A stretch of DNA of 64,000 nucleotides from Nakamurella aerolata. Lineage in GTDB: Bacteria > Actinomycetota > Actinomycetes > Mycobacteriales > Nakamurellaceae. Positions 55,201 to 62,900 of the stretch are shown here, in pieces. How positions within the stretch are numbered: the first letter of the stretch is position 1; the number at the start of each line of letters is the position of its first letter. Position numbers and translations under genes: made by a program. The notes under the pieces were generated by a model, which saw nothing but the letters and a program-made list of their open reading frames with translations, had not been told where the DNA came from and did no database searches. The DNA lies in assembly GCF_013002705.1 (NCBI RefSeq), contig NZ_JABEND010000012.1:1-64000 (forward strand), in the 5' to 3' direction.

Positions 55201-58194
55201 GTACCCGACCAGCCGGTAATCGCCAGGAGCGACCTCCTTGACCGCCGCGGCGGCGGCCGACACCCCTGGCTGGGCGGCCAGCGCGTGTTCGATCTCGCCG
55301 AGTTCGATCCGGAGCCCGCGCAGCTTGACCTGTCCGTCGAGCCTGCCGTGAAATTCCAAGGTGCCGTCGGCGCGCCAGCGGGCCTGATCGCCGGTGGCGT
55401 ACCAGATTCGATGCCCTTGCCCGTCGTCCGGGCCGGCCCGGAACCGTTCGGCGGTGAGCTCTTCCCGGTTCAGGTAGCCGCGGGCCACCTGGGTGCCGCC
55501 GATGAGTAGTTCGCCGAAGGCACCGACGGGAACCTCGCTGCCGGTGGCGTCGACCAGCCGGATGGTGGTGTTGGCGACCGGGCCCCCGATGGGGACCCGG
55601 CCGATGCGCGCCACCAGCTCCGGTCGGTAGCGCCAGGCCGTGACGTCGACGGCGGCTTCGGTTGGGCCGTAAAGGTTGTGCAACTCCACACCGGGCAGCA
55701 GCCGCGCCGTCTTCTCCGCGGTGTCCGGACGGAGCTCCTCCCCGGAACACACCACCGCGCGCAGTGCGGTCGGCTGCTGCTCCGGTGCCGCGGCAAGGTC
55801 GCCGAGGAAGATCTCGAGCATCGACGGAACGAAGTGGGTGACGCTGACCCCGCGCCGGCGGATCACGTCGGCAAGGTACCCGGGGTCGCGGTGACCACCT
55901 GGCTCGGCCAGTACCAGCTCGGCCCCGAAGATCAAGGGCCAGAAGAACTCCCATACGGACACGTCGAAGCTGGCCGGTGTCTTCTGCAGGACAACATCGG
56001 TAGCACCGAGACCGAAGCGCTGTTGCATCCACAGCAGCCGGTTGACGATGCCGTGGTGCTCGTTGATGACACCCTTGGGTTTTCCGGTGGAGCCCGAGGT
56101 GTAGATCAGGTATGCGGCGTCGCCCGGCGCGATCGGAGCGGACGCTGCCGCCGGAGAGCTCCCCGTCCCGGCGTCGGAGGCCCCGCCATCGCCGGCCCCG
56201 GCCCCGGCCCCGACCCAGGCATCGGCATCGGCATCGGCATCGGCATCGGCATCGGCATCGAAGATCCCGGCCAGATCCATCAGGGCGAGCGTGCCGGAGC
56301 GGTCGGCAGCGCCGCGAAGCTGCCCGATCGGGCCGCCGTCCCCGGCGCGGAGCAGGGCAACGGCTTGGGAGTCGTCCAGCATGAACCGCAGCCGGTCCAC
56401 CGGGTATTCGGGATCGAGCGGAAGGTAAGCAGCGCCGGCACGCAGAATGCCCACCAGCCCCGCCACCAGCTCGAGCGAGCGCTCGATCCCGACCGCGACG
56501 ACGTCGCCGGGGCGGACGCCCGTGTCGCTCAGCAGCCGGCGCACCCGATCGGCGGCGCGGTCGAGTTCGGCGAAGCTGCAGCTGCGGGTGGCAATCGCCT
56601 CGTGTCCGCTGTCGGCGATCACGGTGGCGTCTGGGTGTTCGGCCAATCCCCGGTCGATCAGCTCCGTGAGCGTTACCGGCTGATCGATGAAAGGTGTTGC
56701 GGTGTCGTTGAATTCGGCGAGCAACCGGCGCTGCTCGGCACCCAGCCAGCTAAGTTCTCCGATCCGGCGATCGGCGGCTGCCGGCAGCTGGTCGACGATG
56801 GCAACAAAGGTCTGGACGAATTGGCCGATGGTGGTGTCGTCGAACAGGTCGGGGTTGGCGACGATCCGGCAGCCCATACCGCCGCCGGGAACGTCGTGCG
56901 CATGCAGTTCGATGTCGAACCGGGTGGCAGCGACGTCGACCGGCTGCCAACCGACGGAACGTTCGGCCACCGCGCCGTTACCGTCGAATCTGGCGTAGTT
57001 CTGCAGCACGAACATCGCCTGGAACAGTGGCGATCTGGACGGGTCGCGCGGGAGATTCAGCTGCTGCACCACCTGCTCGAACGGCACGTCGTCACGGTCG
57101 AGTGCTTGCAGCACCTCGGTTCTGGTGCGGGCCAACAGCTCGCCGACGGTAGGATCGCCGGTGAGGTCGGCCCGCAACGGCATCATGTTGACGAACATGC
57201 CGACCACGTCGTCCAGGTCGGGATAGCTGCGGCCGGCAACCGGACTGCCGACCGCGAACTCACGCTGCCCGGCAAAGCAAGAGAGGGCGAGCTGATAGGC
57301 CGTCAACAGCACCATGAACGGTGTGCAGCCGTGTTGTCGGCCCAACGCCGTCAACCCGACGCACTGCTCGGGGGTCAGCGAGAAGCGTTGCTCCGCACCA
57401 CGAAACGTCTGCTCCGCCGGGCGCGGGCGATCGGTGGGCAGGGTGAGTACCGGGATCCCGGTCAGGTGCTCGGCCCATTGCTCGACGCGTCGCCGCATGC
57501 CAGGGGTGCCCAGTTCGCCCCTTTGGAACTCGGCAAAGTCGCTGTACTGCACCGGGTCCGGCGCGTCGTCAGCAGTGATCGCCGACTGTTCGGCGGCGTA
57601 CCGCTCGGCCAGCTGGCCGGTAAGGATGTCGTTCGACCAACCGTCGGTGACGATGTGGTGCAGCGCGAGCACCAGGTACGCCTTCGCGGCGCCCGGCACG
57701 GTGATCAGCTCAGCGTGCAGCAGCGGAGCGGACCCCAGATCGAACGGGCGGGCCGCCACTTCGTCGGCTCGGGCCAGCGCCGCGTCCTCACAGGTAGCCA
57801 CGCTCTGCGCCATCAGGTCGTCGAAGCGTGCATCCCGCGCATCGGCGATCACCGCGGCCGGCTTGCCGTCGGCGGTGGGCGGGAAGCTCATCCGCAGCGC
57901 GTCGTGCCGAGCCACCAGCCAGCGCAACGCCCGGCGCAACGCGGCAGCGTCGAGGTCTTCGGCCGGGAAGGTGAGCACCTGGGCCGAATGGTAGGCGGCG
58001 GTTCCTGGGGCCAGTTGCTCCATGAACCACACCCGCTCCTGAGCGAACGAGAGCTGAGCCGGAGCGGTGCGCCGGGGAATCCGGCGGGGTGCCGGTCGGC
58101 TTCCGGCCGCGGCCTGGCCGGCCTTGGCCAGCTTGCGCCGCAACAGTTCCCGCTGCGCGTCGCTGAGGCCGGCGGCGGCCTGGTCGATGCTCAT
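52249..58194 (-). CDS. NRPS C-A-T-TE fused to an MFS exporter
   Basis: 1981 residues. C domain with HHIVTDGWS near 178; A domain from about 500 (YTSGSTGKPKG near 695; code by eye D-V-W-H-V-S-L-V-D-K, a serine-type code like EntF); T domain with FFAIGGHSLL near 1093; thioesterase with GHCGVGG near 1230 (Cys nucleophile), Asp in GERDPVT and His in EAGHFFL. After a ~90-residue polar linker comes a complete 12-helix MFS transporter from about 1491 to 1908 (LAGVWADRFDRRKVIL loop), then a disordered tail. It would activate serine, condense it and possibly release and export the product. The start is ATG 58194; stop overlaps the next gene. Confidence 0.92.
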   Translation of the reverse strand: MSIDQAAAGLSDAQRELLRRKLAKAGQAAAGSRPAPRRIPRRTAPAQLSFAQERVWFMEQLAPGTAAYHSAQVLTFPAEDLDAAALRRALRWLVARHDALRMSFPPTADGKPAAVIADARDARFDDLMAQSVATCEDAALARADEVAARPFDLGSAPLLHAELITVPGAAKAYLVLALHHIVTDGWSNDILTGQLAERYAAEQSAITADDAPDPVQYSDFAEFQRGELGTPGMRRRVEQWAEHLTGIPVLTLPTDRPRPAEQTFRGAEQRFSLTPEQCVGLTALGRQHGCTPFMVLLTAYQLALSCFAGQREFAVGSPVAGRSYPDLDDVVGMFVNMMPLRADLTGDPTVGELLARTRTEVLQALDRDDVPFEQVVQQLNLPRDPSRSPLFQAMFVLQNYARFDGNGAVAERSVGWQPVDVAATRFDIELHAHDVPGGGMGCRIVANPDLFDDTTIGQFVQTFVAIVDQLPAAADRRIGELSWLGAEQRRLLAEFNDTATPFIDQPVTLTELIDRGLAEHPDATVIADSGHEAIATRSCSFAELDRAADRVRRLLSDTGVRPGDVVAVGIERSLELVAGLVGILRAGAAYLPLDPEYPVDRLRFMLDDSQAVALLRAGDGGPIGQLRGAADRSGTLALMDLAGIFDADADADADADADAWVGAGAGAGDGGASDAGTGSSPAAASAPIAPGDAAYLIYTSGSTGKPKGVINEHHGIVNRLLWMQQRFGLGATDVVLQKTPASFDVSVWEFFWPLIFGAELVLAEPGGHRDPGYLADVIRRRGVSVTHFVPSMLEIFLGDLAAAPEQQPTALRAVVCSGEELRPDTAEKTARLLPGVELHNLYGPTEAAVDVTAWRYRPELVARIGRVPIGGPVANTTIRLVDATGSEVPVGAFGELLIGGTQVARGYLNREELTAERFRAGPDDGQGHRIWYATGDQARWRADGTLEFHGRLDGQVKLRGLRIELGEIEHALAAQPGVSAAAAAVKEVAPGDYRLVGYAVADPAAEIDPVALRTALGAELPSHMVPNHFVSIAALPLSPNGKLDRAGLPLPEIAGAGTEYVAPSTALQQQIAGIWAEVLGIEQVGAGDDFFAIGGHSLLATQVVAKLRPVAEAHGVQVGVMDIFQHPTVEKLAALFDSDTPTERGLLYQLTRGRSVAATELSLVCVPYGGGSAAVYQPLADQLPESHALWAVAIPGHDVGLDEQGLPFDELAQRCTDEVLEKVTGPVVLYGHCGVGGALIIEVARRLEAAGRDIEAVYVGGIFPFARARGRFAKLTHWFSERASNRSHSNWLKSMGVDLDDLDQAQVDRIITNMRRDSDHAEEHFTQLLDSNPPRLSAPIISVVGERDPVTEFYQERFREWEFLADRTALVVLPEAGHFFLKYRAAELVDIVTSVHPQLAGQRLSDGAATTPATGSPQTTAPSSAATEPEAFGDSDAWWVEAVGRRGAGTEVVSDRGAATLAHAGKNDRDAARGRTTRGPDDAVGVVEPSMRRFLLIAIGQLTSTIGSQLTGWALPIWILQRTGSLGLFGITSIVAFLPVILASPLAGVWADRFDRRKVILTASCISAVAELLVAGFVLAETDSVIALYVLVFVLSCAGTVQRLTFTAAVPQIVPKRFLGHANGVIGIINGAGQLFIPLVAAGLLGLIGLRGILVIDLVSYLLAISVLLVVKFPRRMGRRRRETFSEQLLGGLRLTWGNRYFRAMLIFFGLGNLLYAPALLFTAPLVLGMGGDLGDVGRVAVVEAIGALAGGAIMGLWGGPGRRRMVVNILFIAAAGVMVMVAGSRPSIVVVMIGLFGTACALGIANGIYLTTVQIKVPQRFHGRVFAVNQTIAWSTFPLGFAVTPWLVDHVFQPAVDPGGALAGSVGQLVGTGEGRGIGLAYVVCGLGMLLNAVVALMIPRLRDLDTRLPDSEPDDLIGVAELRSHSDGGSDSNTGSNGSSTDGDGGPSPASLRGARPSGGRHRRESKQPVLASAGKDDR
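56219..56260. repeat. Seven-unit hexanucleotide repeat in the adenylation domain
   Basis: GCATCG is repeated seven times (plus strand), encoding an Asp-Ala run between the A2 and A3 motifs of the serine adenylation domain, followed by a Gly/Ala run from CCGGCC-rich DNA. The unit keeps the frame, so changes in copy number would alter loop length only. Confidence 0.9.
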
Positions 58195-59930
58195 GGAGTG
58201 GCTCCCCGTTCTTCGGCGGCCAGCTCCCCGGCGAGCGCGGCCGCCTCGGTGTCGGACAAGGCGGAGAGCTCGGCGAGCATGGCCCGGCCGAGCGCAGCGG
58301 CGATGCCGGCCACCGTGGTGTCGTCGAAGAACTCCGCGATCGGCAGATCGACGTCGGCGGCTTCCCGCAGCCGGGCAATGACCCTGAGCGCGAGCAGCGA
58401 GTGACCGCCGAGCAGGAAGAAGTCGTCGCTGCGGTCGACGGTGTCGACCTCAAGCACATCCATCCAGATCCTGGCGACCAGCTGCTCCAGATCGTCCTGC
58501 GGCGGCCCCGGTTGGTGTGCGATCTTGTCGGCGGACTTGCCTGCCGGTACCGACTCTTGCTCCGCTTCGACCGGGATCCCTGGCACCGGGCGGACCGGTG
58601 CCGGCAGGCTGCTGAGCCTGCGGTCCGGATCGCCGACGACAACACCGACAAGGTCAAGCAGCGCTGTCGCGACCTGCCGTACGGTCTGCTCGGTGAACAG
58701 CGCGGTGTTGTATTCCAACCGGACCGCGGTGTCACCCACCTCGCACAGCAGGTCGTCCTCCGCGGCTCCGGCCGACGTCGGCAACGTCATCGGAATGAAG
58801 TTGAAGCCGATCTGGTACAGCGGCGGAGCCGCTGAGCTGCGGTCGCCGGCGAACTGATGCACTAGCCGCTGAAACGGCATCCGTTGATGCTCAAGGGAAT
58901 CCAGCGTCACCGCGCGCAGCCGGGTCAGCAGTTCACCGAACGTCGGGTCGCCGCTGGCATCGACCCGCAACACGATCATGTTGACGAACATGCCGACCAC
59001 AGGTTCCAGGTCAGCACGGTCCCGGCCACTTACCGGTACCCCGATGGCAAAGTCGTCACTGTCCGACCACCTGGCTACCACCGCGGCCAGCGCCGAGCAC
59101 CACACCATGAACTCGGTGGCGCGGAACTGCCTTGCCAGATCGGCAACACCGGCCCGGAGCGCGGGATCGGGCCGTACCACCACCTCGTCCCCGGCGAAGG
59201 TACGTTCGTCCGGGCGGGGGCGGTCCAGCGGAATACGGTGCGTTGCAGGAAGATCGGCGAGCTGACGGCTCCAGAACGCATCTAGTTCCGGCAGCTCCGC
59301 CTGCAACTGCTGCCGGTACCACTCGGAGTAGTCGGCATATTGGATGGGCAATTCGGGTAACTCGGGCTCACGTCCGGCCCGCGCGGCCGACACCAGCTCG
59401 GTGAGTTCTCCGCGCAGAGTCAGCACCGAAGCCGCATCCATCACGGTGTGATGCACCGACCAGCTCAGCCCGGCTCCGTCCTGACCGGCAATCACCGCCG
59501 CCTGCAGCAGCGGAGCGCTGTGCATCGGGATCTCTTGCTCAGCAACCCAGGCGTGCACCCTGCCGAGCAGCGGTCGGATGCTCTCGAACGGCAGATCGGC
59601 GTAGTCCCAATAGGAAATCGGTACCTCGACGCGGCCAGAGACACGCTGCAGCAGCACGCCGTCGTCGACCGTGAAGGCGGTGCGCAGGCTCTCATGGCGC
59701 GTCAGCACCGTCTGCAGTGCGTCGATCAGCGCGTCGGCGTCGGCAGATTCGTAGAACCAGAGCTGATCGTTGATCCGATACTGCGCGCCCGGGGCCAGTT
59801 GGCTTGCCAGCCAGATCCGCTCCTGGGCCGGTGACGCCGGGGTGGCGAAGTCGGGCAGGCCGGTGTTGACCGTCAACCAGACCTGCTGGGGCACATACGC
59901 TTCGGGTGAGGTGATATCCGGATTGTTCAC
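58191..59930 (-). CDS. NRPS protein C-T without adenylation domain
   Basis: 579 residues: a condensation domain (PASPAQERIWLASQLAPGA at the start; HHTVMDAAS near 158, with Ala instead of the motif Gly; GRDRADLEPVVGMFVNM; VHQFAGDRS latch region) followed after a ~50-residue linker by a carrier domain (FFLLGGHSLLALR near 507). There is no adenylation domain between them, so the carrier must be loaded in trans. It follows the PKS (4-base overlap) and precedes the serine module, so the C domain may accept the polyketide acyl chain. The first His of the motif is intact, so condensation is still possible. Confidence 0.88.
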   Translation of the reverse strand: MNNPDITSPEAYVPQQVWLTVNTGLPDFATPASPAQERIWLASQLAPGAQYRINDQLWFYESADADALIDALQTVLTRHESLRTAFTVDDGVLLQRVSGRVEVPISYWDYADLPFESIRPLLGRVHAWVAEQEIPMHSAPLLQAAVIAGQDGAGLSWSVHHTVMDAASVLTLRGELTELVSAARAGREPELPELPIQYADYSEWYRQQLQAELPELDAFWSRQLADLPATHRIPLDRPRPDERTFAGDEVVVRPDPALRAGVADLARQFRATEFMVWCSALAAVVARWSDSDDFAIGVPVSGRDRADLEPVVGMFVNMIVLRVDASGDPTFGELLTRLRAVTLDSLEHQRMPFQRLVHQFAGDRSSAAPPLYQIGFNFIPMTLPTSAGAAEDDLLCEVGDTAVRLEYNTALFTEQTVRQVATALLDLVGVVVGDPDRRLSSLPAPVRPVPGIPVEAEQESVPAGKSADKIAHQPGPPQDDLEQLVARIWMDVLEVDTVDRSDDFFLLGGHSLLALRVIARLREAADVDLPIAEFFDDTTVAGIAAALGRAMLAELSALSDTEAAALAGELAAEERGATP

Positions 59931-62900
59931 CGTCGACTCGATTCAGTTGCGGCCAGGTTGGCACGGTCAAGGCGAGGGATAGCCGTATTCGGCTGTGGGG
60001 CGACGGTTTCCGCGGAGTTGGCCGCCGAGCCGGCGTCGCCGTGGTTGCCGGGTTGTGCGCCCGGCGTCGGCTGCGCGTCCGGCGTGGGCTGCGCACCGGC
60101 CTGACCGGCTCTGACCAGCTCGGCCATGTCCGCCACCGACGGCGTGTCGAACAGGGCCCGCATCGGCAGCCGCACCCCAAGACGCTTGCGGATCTGGCCG
60201 ATCAACTGCACCGCCACCAACGAGTTGCCGCCCAGGTCGAAGAAGTTGTCGTTTGCCGCCACCTCGTCGATCCCCAGCACCTCTGCCCAGATCGTCGCCA
60301 CCGACGCGACCAGATCGTCGGAATCCGTAGCGGTTTCGGAATCCGTCGCAGTCGCGGGCGCCGCAGCGGATTCGGACCCCGCAACGGTTTCGGATGGTGC
60401 CGACGGGTCAGCGTTTGGCGCAGCGGCCGTGGTGGTCGTGGCAGCAACTCCTGCTTCCGGCGGTTGTTCGCCACCGTTCGCCGGGGATTGCGGACCGACC
60501 GCGGCGGTGGCCGCAACCGGGGCGACTGCCTCCGCCTGTTGCGCCGCTCCGACTGGGTTGTGGCTGTCGGCGGCCGGCGGCGCCTGGACCGCCGGGGTGC
60601 CGACCGCCGGATCAGCGGGCACTGTCGGGGGTGTGCCCGGGATGCCGTCGTCCGGTACCGACCCGTGCACCCGGATCATCATTTCCCGCACCGACCATGG
60701 GTTGATCACCACCTGCGGTCCCCATTCCCTGGACAGCAGCCATTCGAACACCTGCATGCCCTGTTGCGGTGCGATCCGGCCGGGGCTGCGATCGACGTCG
60801 AGCATCGAGAGCGCCTCCGAGAACAGCCGGTCGGCGGCCTTGCCCTTCGCCCTCGCACCGGAACCGGCGACGGCGGGGCCGCCGTCCGGCGACGCGTCGG
60901 CGCCGCTGCCCGGCCCGGTTTCGGGGTCCGGCACGGCGACAACCTCGGCCCCCACCGCTGCCGGATCGATGCGGCGCAGCGTGAAGTCTTTGATGGAAAC
61001 GGCAACGGTGCCGTCCGGACCGACCACCGTCACGTCGGTGGTGACGACCTCGTCCGGTTCGCCGTGGTAGGTCAGCACGCTGAACCCGTCGGGTCCGATG
61101 GGACCCCACACCGTCACTTCTCCGTAGCCAAGTGGCAGGTAGCTGCCGGTCCCGCGCTGGCCGAACGCGGTCGCCACGTCCAGCAGTGCGGGATGCAGCA
61201 CCCAGTTGTCTTTCTCGCATGCCGCCGGCGCCCGAAGCTCGGCCACCTCGGTGTCGCCATGCTGCCAGCGCCGCTGCAGACTTGCCCATCTCGGACCGAA
61301 GGTGACCACGCTGGTCCGCCCGCCGGGTCGCCCGATGCCATCGTCGGTGGACGGCAGCTCCTCCGACGATCCGATGAGCGTGTCGATGTCCATCGGTTCC
61401 GGATGTTCAGCCGTCAGCCAGCTGGCGCGGCCCTGTGCGTGCAGGGTGCGCTCGCCGTCGATCTCGGAGTAGACCCGCAGATCGGCGGCGGCGCCGGTGT
61501 TGTCGAGCTCCACCTGGACGGTAGCGGTGCGATCCTGCGGAACCCGGAACGGTTCGACGAACGCCACGTCGGCAAGCTGTACGACGGCGCCGGGCGGCCC
61601 GGCGACGGTCTCGGCGAATCCGGCGCGCAGCAGCTCGAGCAGGCCGGTGCCGGGAATCACCGGGTCGGAACCGACCTGGTGCTCGGCCAGCATCCAGCAG
61701 GTGTCGACGGAGACCTGACCGCTGACAACTCCGATGCTGCCGGCGCCGTGCGGTTTCACCGACGCGGTACGCAGCACCGGATGGTCGACGCGGGTGGTGC
61801 GCCGGCCGGGGCCGCCGGTCGCGGTCTCCACCGCCATGCCCACTCCCGACCATCCGCCCCAGTTGACCGAGACCACCGGCCCCGGCCAGTCGTCGGCCTG
61901 GGCCTGGGCATCGAGGAACAGATTGCCGGCGCAGTAGTCGATCTGCCCCACGTCACCGGACACCGCGGTGATCGACGAGCACAGCACGACAAACGGCGCC
62001 CTGGTCGGTGAATCAGCCGCGAAGGTCCGGCGCACAGCGTTTTTCAGGGCGACGGTGCCGGCGAGCTTCGGTTTCAGGACATCCTCGGCAGCCTCGAAGT
62101 CCTTCACCTCGATCATCCCGCCGCCTGGTACCCCAGCCGCGTGAACGATGCCGTCGATACCACCCCACCCGCGGTGCACGTCGCGCAGAGCGGCAGCGAC
62201 CGAATCCGGGTCGGTGACATCGGCCTGCCGAACCGTGACGGTGCCACCTGCGGCCTCCACCGCCTCGACGACGGCGATGAGGCGGCGCAGCTTGGTGTCT
62301 GTTTCGGTAGCCCAGGTCGATCGTGGCGGCAGCGGCGAGCGCGCGAGCAGCGCGACCGAAGCGCCCAGCCTGCAACCCAGGTCAAGAGCCAGCGAGAGGC
62401 CGATTCCTCCGGTGCCGCCGGTGATCAGGTAGCGGCCACCGCGCCGCAGGCGGGTGTCCTGCCCGCGGGAGGCGGCAACCTGTGAGAACCGTTTCGTCCA
62501 GCGGCGACCGCCCCGGATCGCCACCTCGGCGGGTGCGGTCGGTCGGGCATGGCGGCCGGAGGCGGCGCTGACCGCATCGGGTGCTGCCAGCTCCGCCGCG
62601 ATGCTTGCCGCACTCGAGTCGGGGTCAACGTCGATGTATCTGGTGTGTATTGACCCGATCTCCAGATCGACGATCTTGGCGAAGGCGGCGAGCGTCGCAT
62701 GCTCGATATGGCCGGCCTGGGTTCCTGGGGCGGGCAGCGCTGCCGGGGCCAGCAGGTCGAGCCGGAACGTCGGCGGTTCACCGGCCGCGGTGATGAGCTG
62801 CAGCAGGGTCAGTACGTCGAAGAAGCCCCTGCGCTGTGCCGCCATGACGGCCGCGGGGTCGTCGCCGGCGGGTACGTCGTCGAGCGTGGCGGCGTGCACT

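Noticed and set aside
56219-56260. Hexamer repeat as an on/off phase-variation switch
   Set aside because: The unit is six bases, so any gain or loss keeps the reading frame; only length variation is possible.
52249-58194. NRPS-MFS fusion as an assembly or frameshift error
   Set aside because: The linker is in frame, of normal composition for this genome, and followed by a transporter with no start signal of its own; the downstream gene overlaps the fusion stop as in the rest of the operon.
55678-58404. 908-codon plus-strand open frame opposite the NRPS-MFS gene
   Set aside because: It mirrors the NRPS in the complementary frame, has biased low-complexity composition and no recognisable domain.
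60041-62011. Plus-strand frame of 656 codons opposite the PKS
   Set aside because: Composition typical of a shadow frame; the minus strand encodes clear KR, DH and carrier domains.
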